From contig NZ_OY782038.1 of assembly GCF_963677575.1 (NCBI RefSeq), positions 4,529,501-4,593,500 of the forward strand: 64,000 nucleotides of DNA. Direction: 5' to 3'. The notes below the pieces were generated by a model, which was given only the letters and a program-made list of their open reading frames with translations, was not told the origin of the DNA and ran no database searches. This stretch comes from an uncultured Draconibacterium sp. GTDB taxonomy: Bacteria; Bacteroidota; Bacteroidia; Bacteroidales; Prolixibacteraceae. The position numbers were made by a program, and so were the translations under genes. Numbering within the stretch: position 1 is the first letter of the stretch; every line of letters starts with the position of its first letter. Shown here one piece after another: positions 50,021 through 59,578 of this stretch.

Positions 50021-51013
50021 ATGGCAATATTAGCATTCCAAAAGCCTGACAAGGTAATAATGTTAGAATCCGATGACAAGTTCGGACAATTCGAGTTTCG
50101 TCCCCTGGAACCGGGATACGGTATTACAATTGGTAATGCACTTCGTCGTATTCTGTTATCGTCGTTGGAAGGCTATGCAATTACAACTGTTAAAATTGAA
50201 GGTGTTGACCATGAGTTTTCTACGATTAAAGGAGTTATTGAAGATGTAACTGATATCATCCTTAATTTGAAGCAGGTACGTTTTAAAAACGAGGTGGAAG
50301 ATTTTGACAGCGAAAAAGTATCTATTTCAATCAGCGGCCAGGAAGAATTTACTGCCGGTGACATTAACAAATTTATGACCGGTTTCAGAGTACTGAATCC
50401 TGAATTAGTAATTTGCAGAATGGAGCCCGATGTGAAAATTCAGATGGAGTTGAACATCAGCAAAGGACGTGGTTACGTTCCTGCTGTTGAAAACAAGCCG
50501 GTTGAAGAAGAATTTGGTGTAATTCCGATCGATTCGATCTACACTCCAATTAAAAAGGTAAAATACGCCGTTGAAAACTATCGTGTTGAGCAAAAAACCG
50601 ACTACGAAAAATTAGTTCTGGATATTGCTACCGATGGTTCAGTTCACCCAAAAAATGCATTAAAAGAAGCAGCTAAAATTCTTATCTATCACTTCATGCT
50701 GTTCTCAGACGAAAAGATCACTCTTGATACTGATGAGAAATTTGCAAACGAAGAGTTTGATGAAGAAGTACTGCACATGCGTCAGTTGTTGAAAACTAAA
50801 CTGGTTGATATGGATCTGTCAGTTCGTGCTTTGAATTGTTTGAAAGCCGCGGATGTAGATACATTAGGAGACTTGGTTACCTACAACAGAAACGACCTGC
50901 TGAAATTCAGAAACTTTGGTAAAAAATCGTTAACCGAATTGGATGACCTTTTGGATAACATGGGACTGAATTTTGGAATGGATATTTCCAAGTATAAACT
51001 TGATAAGGAGTAA
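50021..51013 (+). CDS. rpoA: DNA-directed RNA polymerase alpha subunit
   Basis: 330 residues. The N-terminal dimerisation and assembly domain (PLEPGYGITIGNALRRILLS) is followed by a linker and the C-terminal promoter-contacting domain (LSVRALNCLKAADVDTLGDL, then FGKKSLTELDDLL). It lies between rpsD and rplQ as usual. Confidence 0.98.
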   Translation: MAILAFQKPDKVIMLESDDKFGQFEFRPLEPGYGITIGNALRRILLSSLEGYAITTVKIEGVDHEFSTIKGVIEDVTDIILNLKQVRFKNEVEDFDSEKVSISISGQEEFTAGDINKFMTGFRVLNPELVICRMEPDVKIQMELNISKGRGYVPAVENKPVEEEFGVIPIDSIYTPIKKVKYAVENYRVEQKTDYEKLVLDIATDGSVHPKNALKEAAKILIYHFMLFSDEKITLDTDEKFANEEFDEEVLHMRQLLKTKLVDMDLSVRALNCLKAADVDTLGDLVTYNRNDLLKFRNFGKKSLTELDDLLDNMGLNFGMDISKYKLDKE

Positions 51014-51019
51014 AAGGCA

Positions 51020-51598
51020 ATGAGACATAATAAGAAATTTAATCACTTAGGCCGTAAAGCACCACATCGTAAAGCGATGTTGGCAAACATGGCAAGTTCA
51101 CTTATCGCGCATAAGAGAATTTCAACTACTGTTGCAAAAGCGAAAGCATTGCGTATGTACGTTGAGCCATTGATTACTAAGGCAAAAGAAGATACTACAC
51201 ACTCGCGCAGGGTAGTTTTTAGCTACTTGCAAGACAAAGATGCTGTATCGGAATTGTTCCGCGAAGTAGCTGTTAAAGTTGCTGACCGTCCGGGAGGATA
51301 CACTCGTATTCTTAAAACCGGTAGCCGTTTAGGCGACAACGCTGATATGTGTATCATCGAGTTGGTTGACTTCAACGAAGCTATGTTGGCTGCAAAAGAA
51401 GAAGCTGCTGCACCTAAAAAACGTCGTTCGCGTCGTGGTGGTGCTAAAAAAGCTGACGCAACTGCACCAGTTGCAGAGGCTGAAGTTGTTGAAGAAGTTA
51501 AAACCGAAGAAGCTCCGGCTCCTGAGGCAAAAGCTGAAGAAACAACCGAAGAGCCTAAAGCTGACGAGTCAGCTGACGAAGCAAAGAAAGAAGACTAA
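51020..51598 (+). CDS. rplQ: 50S ribosomal protein L17 with acidic C-terminal extension
   Basis: 192 residues. Residues 1 to about 120 are L17 (MRHNKKFNHLGRKAPHRKAM onward). Beyond lies an extension of about 70 residues, first basic (PKKRRSRRGGAKK) then Ala/Glu/Pro/Lys-rich and strongly acidic, absent from E. coli L17 (127 residues). Such tails are common in Bacteroidota. It is the last gene of the cluster. Confidence 0.96.
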   Translation: MRHNKKFNHLGRKAPHRKAMLANMASSLIAHKRISTTVAKAKALRMYVEPLITKAKEDTTHSRRVVFSYLQDKDAVSELFREVAVKVADRPGGYTRILKTGSRLGDNADMCIIELVDFNEAMLAAKEEAAAPKKRRSRRGGAKKADATAPVAEAEVVEEVKTEEAPAPEAKAEETTEEPKADESADEAKKED

Positions 51599-51618
51599 TA
51601 ATTTTCTTTACTATATTG

Positions 51619-51652
51619 AAAAGCCGGTCCGTCATTCGACGGATCGGCTTTT
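51619..51652 (+). terminator. Terminator of the ribosomal cluster
   Basis: AAAAGCCGGTCCGTC (51619-51633) and GACGGATCGGCTTTT (51638-51652) pair over 15 bases with one G-T, a 4-base loop ATTC, and a T-rich end. It lies 21 bases after the rplQ stop. Confidence 0.88.
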
Positions 51653-52090
51653 TCATTTTATAAAAACCTTGCTTTTTGGGCTGGCGGCCGGGCTTTCCGA
51701 TAAAGTTGCCACGATACTTGCTTGTTCAACCAAAGGCTGTTGGGTAGCTCCCTGCAGTGCTGAGGTACACAAACCAAAACAATTTTTCCCTTCATACAGC
51801 GGTGCGACGCGCCTTCCAAAACAATTTTTTGCTTGCCGCAGTGCTACAACAAGCTAGCCACAAAGTCTACTGAGCAGTTATACGGCTGCAGGAAGCCTAA
51901 AATCAGTTAGTTACAAGAATGGTGAGGTTGTGGGCTTTTGAAAAACCGCCTACAGCAAGGCATAAAGGCTAAAGAAGAAATAGACCACACGTGAGGACAC
52001 GCACAATAACAAGAATCAAACTTATCATAATGGCATAGTAATTGCAAAAGGATAAATCAATTTTACTAAAAACAATAAAACCCTATTTTA
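51653..52090. repeat. Non-coding stretch with degenerate direct repeats
   Basis: No credible gene. Two related segments, CCAAAACAATTTTTCCCTT (about 51774) and CCAAAACAATTTTTTGCTT (about 51817), are each followed by an imperfect CAGCGGTGC/CGCAGTGC, a direct repeat of about 30 bases with a 43-base period. The stretch 51660-51900 is richer in GC than nearby intergenic DNA and looks like a decayed repeat element. Confidence 0.5.
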
Positions 52091-52666
52091 ATGAAAAACT
52101 TAAACAAACTTCAGTTTTTAATCGCAGGTCCAATTATTATCTTATTAACATCAGTAAATACACTAAACGCCCAAAATAAAACCTATTTAGGGATTGATTT
52201 TGTAAACGATATTGTTAGTGATGGAGATAATATCCGTCCGGGTGTTGGACTAAATATTGCACGAATTATTGGCAAACATAGCGGTATAGAAGCAGGATTT
52301 TACTATCGTTCTTACCTAGAATCAGTGTCCTTTCGATTAGATGGTCACTACTATGATGTTGATATTCGTGAAAACCATTTGTCGATTCCCGTCCTTTATA
52401 AGTTCTCCTCGCGAATTGCAAATTTGTCTGCCGGGCCAAGCTTCGAGGTTTTTTTGGGGTGGAAACAAAAGTCGTCCACTGCCGAAGTTGAGGTTGATAG
52501 CTATGAGATTGATCCCGAATACAACTTAGGGGCTATGGTAAAGCTTGGAAAAGACATTCGTTTATCTGATAAATTAGTATTTGAACCGGAGCTTCGCTTT
52601 AATCCGATTTTCAATTTAGAGCGCGTTTATCTGGGCCTGGGTTTAAAGTTAAAAGTTGATGTATAA
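52091..52666 (+). CDS. Outer-membrane beta-barrel protein
   Basis: A 191-residue exported protein. A signal peptide (about 1-28, ending NTLNAQ) is followed by alternating short amphipathic strands (GVGLNIARIIGKHSGIEAGF, then LSIPVLYKFSSRIANLSAGP) and a final strand VYLGLGLKLKVDV, as in small OmpW/OmpX-like or PorT-type eight-stranded barrels. Function unknown. A terminator follows 54 bases after the stop. Confidence 0.75.
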   Translation: MKNLNKLQFLIAGPIIILLTSVNTLNAQNKTYLGIDFVNDIVSDGDNIRPGVGLNIARIIGKHSGIEAGFYYRSYLESVSFRLDGHYYDVDIRENHLSIPVLYKFSSRIANLSAGPSFEVFLGWKQKSSTAEVEVDSYEIDPEYNLGAMVKLGKDIRLSDKLVFEPELRFNPIFNLERVYLGLGLKLKVDV

Positions 52667-52720
52667 TATTATAATAGAAGTATTTCTATTATCCCTCAAT
52701 TGTCCTTCTTATATCCCCCC

Positions 52721-52749
52721 GGTGCCGGTTTGTAATCGGCACCTTTTTT
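52721..52749 (+). terminator. Terminator after the beta-barrel gene
   Basis: GGTGCCG (52721-52727) / CGGCACC (52737-52743) with a 9-base loop and six T. It is a typical intrinsic terminator for the plus strand. Confidence 0.85.
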
Positions 52750-52838
52750 ATAAAAGAAGTTAAGAGATAGACTGCTTAAGCGTTCCTTGTTCGAAATTGA
52801 CATTCAAATCAAACGACCAGTGACTAAGTGACCAATGA

Positions 52839-54107
52839 CTAAAACCGTTTTCCCCACCACTTCTTCAATCTCTCCAATATCTTTAGCTCGGCTGCGTTAT
52901 TTTGCGGCTGGTAAATACGGTTGTTTTTAATCTCTTTCGGTAGAAAATCCTGCTCAACAAAATTGCCGTCGTACGAGTGGGCGTATTTGTAATCCTTTCC
53001 GTAACCAATTTCTTTCATCAGCTTGGTAGGTGCATTTCGTATGTGTAGCGGCACGGGCAGGTCGCCGGTTTGTTTTACCAGTGCAATGGCATTGTCGATG
53101 GCTTCGTAGGCCGAATTACTTTTTGGCGAGGTAGCCAGGTAAATGGTACATTCCGATAAAATAATGCGCGATTCGGGAGGGCCAATTTTATGCACGGCAT
53201 CAAAAGTGTTTTGTGCCAGCAACAATGCATTGGGATTGGCCAGACCAACATCTTCGGCAGCCAGTATCAGCAAACGACGGGCAATAAACTTAATGTCTTC
53301 GCCACCCTCGAGCATGCGTGCCAGCCAGTATACTGCTGCATCCGGATCGCCACCACGTATGCTTTTTATAAATGCCGAAATAATATCGTAGTGCATTTCG
53401 CCTTTCTTATCGTATATCGAAAGGTTCTTCTGTAGCTTGTCGGTTACTTTTTTATCAGTAATAACAATGTTATCGCTGTCTTCGCCAAGTGTAACCAGTT
53501 CCAGCACATTTAGCAGTTTTCGGGCATCGCCGCCCGAGTATCGCAATATCGCAGCATCTTCGCGCAGTGTTATCTTTTTCTCCTTAAGTACGGTATCTTT
53601 TTTTGCAGCTTGTTTAATGATCTTTAGCAAAGCAGCTTTATCCAAATGCTCCAAAATATACACCTGGCAGCGCGAGAGCAGGGGAGAGATCACCTCGAAC
53701 GAAGGGTTTTCTGTTGTTGCGCCAATTAATGTTATGGTACCATCTTCAACAGCACCCAGCAACGAATCTTGCTGCGATTTACTAAACCGATGGATTTCAT
53801 CGATAAAAAGTATTGGATTTGGGCGACTGAAAAACTGTTGCTTTTTGGCTCTGTCGATCACATCGCGAATATCTTTTACACCGGAGTTAATTGCACTCAA
53901 CGTAAAAAATGGTCGGTCGAGTGTGTTGGCAATAATTCGCGCCAAAGTAGTTTTTCCCACTCCCGGAGGTCCCCATAAAATGAGTGACGTTATCTTACCC
54001 GAATCAATCAGTTTGCGCAAAACGGCACCTTTACCAACAAGGTGTTCCTGCCCGATATAATCGTCTAAATTTTTTGGTCGTAAGCGTTCTGCGAGTGGCT
54101 GATTCAT
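52839..54107 (-). CDS. rarA: Replication-associated recombination protein A
   Basis: A 422-residue AAA+ ATPase (MgsA/RarA, related to eukaryotic WRNIP1) acting at stalled replication forks. Walker A GPPGVGKTTLARI lies near 45-57, Walker B FIDEIHRFSKSQQD near 98-111, the sensor IGATTENPSFEV follows, and the C-terminal part holds the tetramerisation domain (LPVPLHIRNAPTKLMKEIGY). The start MNQPLAERLRPKNLDDYIGQ is the family start. A phased repeat AGTGACTAAGTGACCAATG overlaps its stop. Confidence 0.95.
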   Translation of the reverse strand: MNQPLAERLRPKNLDDYIGQEHLVGKGAVLRKLIDSGKITSLILWGPPGVGKTTLARIIANTLDRPFFTLSAINSGVKDIRDVIDRAKKQQFFSRPNPILFIDEIHRFSKSQQDSLLGAVEDGTITLIGATTENPSFEVISPLLSRCQVYILEHLDKAALLKIIKQAAKKDTVLKEKKITLREDAAILRYSGGDARKLLNVLELVTLGEDSDNIVITDKKVTDKLQKNLSIYDKKGEMHYDIISAFIKSIRGGDPDAAVYWLARMLEGGEDIKFIARRLLILAAEDVGLANPNALLLAQNTFDAVHKIGPPESRIILSECTIYLATSPKSNSAYEAIDNAIALVKQTGDLPVPLHIRNAPTKLMKEIGYGKDYKYAHSYDGNFVEQDFLPKEIKNNRIYQPQNNAAELKILERLKKWWGKRF

Positions 54108-54388
54108 AATTCAAGTAAAAAGTAAATGTGACAAGGCAAAAGTAACAAGGCAAAAGTAAAAAGTGTAAAGTCGAAAGGAAAAAGTGCAATGCAAAAGTAA
54201 AAATTGAGAGAATCTGCTACGAGTTACGAGCTACGAATTGCAAGTTTCAAGAAGCGAGAGTCTGGTATCCAGATTAGAAGATTCAGTACCGCTTATTAGT
54301 TTAACAATTTATCAGTTTTGCAATATCCAATGACTAATGTCCGATCTCCTTCAATCTTTTATCAATCCCATCAATCTTCCCTCAATCC
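54108..54388. repeat. Mosaic of short phased repeats between rarA and the TPR gene
   Basis: In order along the plus strand: AAAAGTAA/CAAGGC units at 10-13-base spacing (54115-54200); TACGAGTTACGAGCTACGAA (about 54218-54237); a CAATGACTAATG patch; then TCAATC at 54351, 54362, 54371 and 54382 (spacings 11, 9, 11), ending 2 bases from the TPR stop. No gene or clear terminator is present. Confidence 0.65.
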
Positions 54389-56365
54389 CTAATTACAATA
54401 CCGTTTAATAATGTTGTAAGCTCCGTCGATGCCAAGCTCACCGGCGCGGCTTAAATCCAGTGCTCCGCCTTCAATATCGTCGAGGTAGATTTTTGTAAGC
54501 CCGCGGTTAAAATAAGCTTCGGCAAATTCTGGCTCCAGGTCGATGGCACGATTTAAATCCTCCACCGCGCTGTGGTATTCACCCAGTCGCAGTTTTATAA
54601 AGGCGCGGTTGTAATAGCCAAAGAAGAAATCGGGATCGAGAAACAGCGTCACGGCATAATCGTCCAGGATATCTTGGTATTCAACTGTCGATGGTTTTTC
54701 GTTGCTGTTATCGTTAATCTTTCCTTCGTTTAATGTCAGCGAATTGGTTGACCCAACTCCGGCTAAAAGTTCCACCTGTTCTTTTAATTTATATCGTGTA
54801 TTGGCACGTGTGAAATAGGCCAACGAAGTTTTTTCATCCAACTCGATCGCTTTATCCAGGTCGGCAAAAGCACTGTTGTAATCTCCGGTAAGACTATAAA
54901 AAATACCTCGGTTTAAATAGTTGTGCGCATTTTCCTGCACCTCTATCTTTTCGTTAAAGAACAATATAAAGTTCTCGAAAACCGACTGGTAAGTAGTTAC
55001 CGGTTTGTTCGAAATAGAGAGCAAAGGATTGTAATTGTTCTCGGTATTTAAATCATCGATTACCACATTGTAATACTGGAAACGTTCGTAATCGACAGCA
55101 TTTTTTTCGAAGGCTGTAATCAGGAACATCGGCTGAAGATCGATAACAATGTTCTTATTTTGGATGCGGCCATCGTCAATTTCCTCCACTTCCTCTGGAA
55201 TATCGCGGGTGTCTTCAATCACCAAATCCATGCGCATCCGGCGCCGGCGTCTTTCAGCTTCCATTTCTTCCTTGCGTTTTTCTTCATCCGATTTCTGATC
55301 GTCGACAGTGGCATTGTTTTGTTGCGATGATTGCTGCTGATTGTTTTGTGCCAGCGCCTGTTGATTGGCCTGTGTGTTTTGCTGATTATTATTTTGTGCC
55401 GAAGATGAATTCTGTTGTTGCTTTTTTTGTTGCTGTTGCTGCTGTGCCAACTGCTCGGCATTAATTCGTCGCTGGCTTAAATCGAACTGCGGATTAAGGC
55501 GGGCCGCAATTTGGTAGTCCTGCTCATAGCCGGGGCGGTTCAATATTTCGCGGGCCATTGCGCGGTTGAAATAAGCACTGGCCATTTCCGGATTCAACTG
55601 TATCGCCATGTCGTAATCCATAATGGCACTTTCGTAGTCTTCAAGCTTGTGTTTTACAATACCACGATTGTTAAAAGCCAGGGCATTTGTGGCATCAAAA
55701 CGAATACTTTGGTCGTAGTCGCGCAGTGCCGATGCATAATCTTCCAGCTCAAAACGCGCCAATCCGCGGTTTAGGTAAGCGGCAGCATAATGTGGTCTGA
55801 TGATAATTACCTGGTTCAAATCGGCTATAGCTCCCTTAATATCGCCGCTTACAATTTTGGCATTGCTTCGGTTCATCAAAGCATGTGTCGATTTTGGATT
55901 TACCTCAAGCGCTTTGTCATAATCTTCAATGGCACCATCCAGATCTTTCAGTGCGAGTTTGGCAATCCCGCGGTTGTTGTATATCGATTCATCAGTCGGA
56001 TCGAATTCCAGTGCCCGGTCGTAATCTTCAATGGCACGTTTGTACAGTCTGAGGTTGTGGTAAGCCATTCCGCGGTTGTTATAAGCTCGCGGGTAGTAGG
56101 GTTTTATTTCAATCGCTTTGTTGTAATCTTCAATGGCACCGCGGTAATCTTCCAACGAATGTTTTGCCGTTCCGCGATACAAGTACGCTTCTGCCAAATA
56201 AGGCTTAAATTCAATAACAATATTAAAGTATTCGATTGCCCCCGTATAGTTGCCAATTGATATACGCGTACGTCCAACCCTGATAAAATGGTTGATGTTC
56301 AATTGCGCTTCGGCCAGGAAACTCATCGACAACAAGAGTGCAAAAAGTATGGTAAGTTTCTTCAT
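54389..56365 (-). CDS. Secreted two-block TPR protein
   Basis: A 658-residue exported protein. Signal peptide MKKLTILFALLLSMSFLAEA. The first block (about 25-295) has eight tetratricopeptide repeats with the YNNRG-A-LKDY-GAIEDYDKAL consensus. A Gln/Asn-rich linker (about 305-355) and a charged segment with RRRRRMRM follow. A unique middle part (about 395-460) precedes a second TPR block (about 465-640) with NYLNRGIFYSLTGDYNSA and YFNRGLTKIYLDDIEGG. It is likely a periplasmic scaffold; partners are unknown. It ends in a phased repeat array. Confidence 0.85.
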   Translation of the reverse strand: MKKLTILFALLLSMSFLAEAQLNINHFIRVGRTRISIGNYTGAIEYFNIVIEFKPYLAEAYLYRGTAKHSLEDYRGAIEDYNKAIEIKPYYPRAYNNRGMAYHNLRLYKRAIEDYDRALEFDPTDESIYNNRGIAKLALKDLDGAIEDYDKALEVNPKSTHALMNRSNAKIVSGDIKGAIADLNQVIIIRPHYAAAYLNRGLARFELEDYASALRDYDQSIRFDATNALAFNNRGIVKHKLEDYESAIMDYDMAIQLNPEMASAYFNRAMAREILNRPGYEQDYQIAARLNPQFDLSQRRINAEQLAQQQQQQKKQQQNSSSAQNNNQQNTQANQQALAQNNQQQSSQQNNATVDDQKSDEEKRKEEMEAERRRRRMRMDLVIEDTRDIPEEVEEIDDGRIQNKNIVIDLQPMFLITAFEKNAVDYERFQYYNVVIDDLNTENNYNPLLSISNKPVTTYQSVFENFILFFNEKIEVQENAHNYLNRGIFYSLTGDYNSAFADLDKAIELDEKTSLAYFTRANTRYKLKEQVELLAGVGSTNSLTLNEGKINDNSNEKPSTVEYQDILDDYAVTLFLDPDFFFGYYNRAFIKLRLGEYHSAVEDLNRAIDLEPEFAEAYFNRGLTKIYLDDIEGGALDLSRAGELGIDGAYNIIKRYCN

Positions 56366-56568
56366 ATTTCTAAAGTACAGAGTATTGAGAAATTAGTACA
56401 GAGGACTGAGGTCTTTTTAGCATTGTAACAAATCATAAGCCAGAATATCTCATTACTCACTACTGATATCTCATAATCTTTTTTCTAAACAAACAAAAAT
56501 AGTATTTTCATAGTTGGAAGTAATAAACAGTTAGGTTTTTTAACGAATAGCCACTTAAATCTAAAAAT
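56366..56568. repeat. Intergenic region with short repeats upstream of the TPR gene
   Basis: AGTACAGAGTATTGAGAAAT and AGTACAGAGGACTGAGG lie 24 bases apart (about 56375-56412), and ATCTCATTACTCACTACTGA then ATCTCATAATC follow (about 56447-56478). The style is the same as the mosaics near 19.8 and 54.2 kb. No gene seen. Confidence 0.5.
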
Positions 56569-57132
56569 ATGTGTAAACGCTGCGCTTGGGGAACAAAAAA
56601 TGAGTTGATGATCAAATACCACGATGAAGAGTGGGGAGTGCCGCTTCATGATGACGATAAATTGTTTGAATTCTTTGTGCTGGAAGGATTTCAGGCCGGA
56701 TTAAGCTGGCAGATTGTGCTAAACAAACGCGAGAATTTTCGTAAAGCTTTCGATCATTTCAATCCGCAAAAAGTAGCAGCGTATTCCGAAGATAAAATAC
56801 AGGAACTTATTCAAGATAAATCAATCATTCGCAACCAGCAAAAGATAAGGGCGTGTGTAAATAATGCACAGCGTTTTCTTGAGGTGCAAAAAGAGTTCGG
56901 CACCTTCGATCGTTATATTTGGAAATTTGTGGATCATAAACCAATTCAGAATTCGTTTAAAAGTATTGATGAATTGCCTGCCAAAACCGAACTTTCTGAT
57001 GCGATCTCGAAAGACCTGAAATTGCGCGGTTTTAAATTTGTAGGATCAACTGTTATTTATGCGCACATGCAAGCCACCGGAATGGTAAACGATCACCTGG
57101 TAGACTGCTTCCGGTACCGCGAAATTCAGTGA
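56569..57132 (+). CDS. tag: DNA-3-methyladenine glycosylase I
   Basis: A 187-residue base-excision repair enzyme removing N3-methyladenine. The N-terminal CAWGTKNELMIKYHDEEWG with Cys and His zinc ligands, EGFQAGLSWQIVLNKRENFR in the catalytic helix region, and the C-terminal NDHLVDCFR with the second His/Cys pair are all family features. It stands alone on the plus strand. Confidence 0.94.
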   Translation: MCKRCAWGTKNELMIKYHDEEWGVPLHDDDKLFEFFVLEGFQAGLSWQIVLNKRENFRKAFDHFNPQKVAAYSEDKIQELIQDKSIIRNQQKIRACVNNAQRFLEVQKEFGTFDRYIWKFVDHKPIQNSFKSIDELPAKTELSDAISKDLKLRGFKFVGSTVIYAHMQATGMVNDHLVDCFRYREIQ

Positions 57133-57233
57133 CTTGAGTCACATAACTCATTACATAATTTTTAATCTGAAAAACGACCTCTAATTTTTATTAAGTCTAC
57201 CTTAAATTCTCTTTTCTAAAAAGAATTAATTGT

Positions 57234-57241
57234 TAATTTTG
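57234..57241 (+). promoter_or_regulatory. Candidate -7 element before the C1 peptidase
   Basis: TAATTTTG matches the -7 consensus 46 bases before ATG 57288. No TTG is present at the usual -33 distance, so confidence is limited. Confidence 0.35.
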
Positions 57242-57287
57242 ACGCTAGTTCAAAAGAAGAGGGGTAATAATTTAATTTATTAATTTG

Positions 57288-58487
57288 ATGAAGTTGCGTT
57301 TTATTTTTACCGTATTGATTGCGGTGTTTACACTAAGTGTATTTGCGGAGAATGATAAAAAGGAAGAAGAGAAAGGTTATGTTTTTGAAGACGAGATTTC
57401 ATTAGCAGCTACGCCTGTTAAAGACCAATACCGTTCGGGTACATGCTGGTCGTTTTCGGGGCTTTCATTTTTGGAGTCAGAAATGATTCGTCTGGGAAAA
57501 CCGGAGGTCGATCTTTCAGAAATGTTTGTTGTATGGCATACTTATTCCGATAAAGCTAAAAAGAATGTACGTGTGCATGGTAATCTGAACTTCTCGGCAG
57601 GAGGAGCTTTCCACGATGTTACCAATATGATTGCCAAGTACGGCATTGTTCCGGAGTCGGTTTATGATGGATTGAACTACGGCGAAGAAAAACACGTGCA
57701 TGGCGAAATGGATAACGTGCTGAAAGAACATGTTGATGCTGTAATCAAAAACAGAAATAAGAAATTAAGTACCGTTTGGCATGAAGCTATTGAAGGTACT
57801 TTAAACTCGTATTTAGGCGAGTTGCCACAAAAATTTGAGTACGAAGGAAAACAATATACACCACAAAGTTTTGCCAGCGATTATGTTGGTTTGAACATGG
57901 ATGATTATGTCGAGATCACTTCGTATACACACCACCCTTTCTACGATAAATTTATTCTGGAAGTTCCTGATAATTGGTCGTGGGATCAGGTGTACAACGT
58001 ACCACTTGAAGATTTGGAAACCATTATTGATTATTCGCTGAATAATGGATTAACCGTTGCATGGGCAGCCGATGTTAGCGAAAAAGGATTTGCTACAAGT
58101 AACAAAGGTGTGGCTGTTTTGCCGGCCGCTCCGGAAGAGAACATGGACGATGCCGAAATTGCAAAATGGGAGGCTTTGCCACAGAAAGACAAAGAAAAAG
58201 AATTGTATAAACTGGATAACCCGGTACCAGAGTTGGTGGTTAGCCAGGAAATGCGTCAGAGAGCATTTGATGATTACGAGACTACCGACGATCACGGAAT
58301 GCATATTATTGGTACTGCAAAAGATCAGGAAGGACATACTTTTTACAAAGTGAAAAACTCTTGGGGCGATTACAATAAATACGATGGTTATTTCTATGCC
58401 TCGAAACCGTATGTGAATTATAAGACGATGTGCATTATGGTGCACAAAGACGGCATACCCCAAAGTATAAAAGAGAAACTTAAACTT
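57288..58487 (+). CDS. Secreted C1-family peptidase (aminopeptidase C / bleomycin hydrolase type)
   Basis: A 399-400-residue papain-fold peptidase. ATG 57288 gives signal peptide MKLRFIFTVLIAVFTLSVFA, so unlike most cytosolic PepC it is exported. The active-site residues are in place: oxyanion Gln in KDQYRSGTCWSF with Cys53, His336 in DDHGMHII, and Asn357 in VKNSWGDY. The stop follows at 58488-58490. It probably trims peptides in the periplasm; exact specificity is unknown. A terminator follows. Confidence 0.9.
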
Positions 58488-58495
58488 TAATTTTT

Positions 58496-58530
58496 AAGCC
58501 CTTCAGTAATCCTGAGGGGCTTATTTTTTT
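58496..58530 (+). terminator. Terminator of the C1 peptidase gene
   Basis: AAGCCCTTCAG (58496-58506) / CTGAGGGGCTT (58512-58522) with one G-T pair, a 5-base loop and a following T run. Plus strand. Confidence 0.85.
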
Positions 58531-58636
58531 ATCAACTTCATGTTTTCCCTCACTGCTCATTGGCTGCATAAAAAAAACGTTTACATTTAATGTCTCTTAA
58601 CAAAAGCTGTAGCAAAGATCATATTTTAAGAAAAGC

Positions 58637-59557
58637 ATGAACAGCTATAAATTAGTAATGAAGCGATTACTTATCATATTTCTTGTATTAACAAGTACAC
58701 AGCAATTGGTTTCGGCGCAGGAAGACTGGTCGTGGTGGAACGATGCGCACGGCTGGACCAGCGATGATCCGGGCTGGCGAAACTGGATGATCATTTCGCC
58801 TGCATATTTGGGGCCGAATGCTTTGCCGGTTCCTGAAGTTAAGAAGGGTTTTATTGAAGGACATACAGAGTTTGAGCTTACTGTATCGAACCATTTTCTT
58901 TCGGGCGATCCAACACAAGATATTTCGGGGCGTGCTTTCATTCCTTTTGCACAGAACAAAATTGCTATCGAAATGTACGGCGTCTTGTTAGAACACTATG
59001 CCTACACCGAAGAAATACGGGACGAACGTTTTTCGCGCGATAAGGATGGAAAAGGTTATGCCATCGGCGATTTCTACTTCTCTACGCTTATTCAGCTTTT
59101 TAAAGATCGTACTTTCCCAAATACCATGTTTCGGGCGATACTGAAAACGGCATCGGGAACGAACTTTGAAGGAGCACGATATGCCGATACTCCGGCCTAT
59201 TCGTTTGATTTTAGTTTCTCGAAAGATTACGGGCAGACGGAAACATTTTTATTTCGCCCGCATGCAATGCTGGGGTTTTACAGTTGGCAAACCAACGATG
59301 AATTGAATCTGCAAAACGATGCTTTGCTTTATGGCGCAGGTGCCGACTTTCAGAAAAACAACTGGCGCTTTACTCCATCGTGGTCGGGTTATTTGGGTTA
59401 TAAAAATAATGGCGACCGGCCCATGCAACTAAATTTTGAATTTCGGAAAGAGTACAATAGAAAAGCAATTTCAATAAAATACCAGCACGGATTACACGAT
59501 TGGTTGTATAAAACCGTACGTTTTTCGTTCATTTGGAAACTTAATGGAATTGAGTAA
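58637..59557 (+). CDS. Exported beta-strand-rich protein, probable outer-membrane barrel
   Basis: 306 residues if started at 58637; ATG 58658 (MKRLLIIFLVLTSTQQLVSA) gives a more typical signal peptide and is equally likely. The mature part is rich in Trp and Tyr and in alternating strands (FEGARYADTPAYSFDFSFSK, FLFRPHAMLGFYSWQ), ending in KTVRFSFIWKLNGIE, which is compatible with an outer-membrane beta-barrel. I do not recognise the family. Confidence 0.7.
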   Translation: MNSYKLVMKRLLIIFLVLTSTQQLVSAQEDWSWWNDAHGWTSDDPGWRNWMIISPAYLGPNALPVPEVKKGFIEGHTEFELTVSNHFLSGDPTQDISGRAFIPFAQNKIAIEMYGVLLEHYAYTEEIRDERFSRDKDGKGYAIGDFYFSTLIQLFKDRTFPNTMFRAILKTASGTNFEGARYADTPAYSFDFSFSKDYGQTETFLFRPHAMLGFYSWQTNDELNLQNDALLYGAGADFQKNNWRFTPSWSGYLGYKNNGDRPMQLNFEFRKEYNRKAISIKYQHGLHDWLYKTVRFSFIWKLNGIE

Positions 59558-59578
59558 GTTATCGTAAAACAGAATTTA

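Noticed and set aside
51366..51857. 163-codon plus-strand frame starting in rplQ
   Set aside because: Out-of-frame reading of the repetitive acidic tail of L17, giving a Leu/Lys-only sequence and crossing the cluster terminator.
53437..54060. 207-codon plus-strand frame inside rarA
   Set aside because: Ser-rich antisense shadow of a well-conserved AAA+ gene.
55790..56260. 156-codon plus-strand frame opposite the TPR gene
   Set aside because: Repetitive VVIFNGT pattern is the antisense of the TPR consensus.
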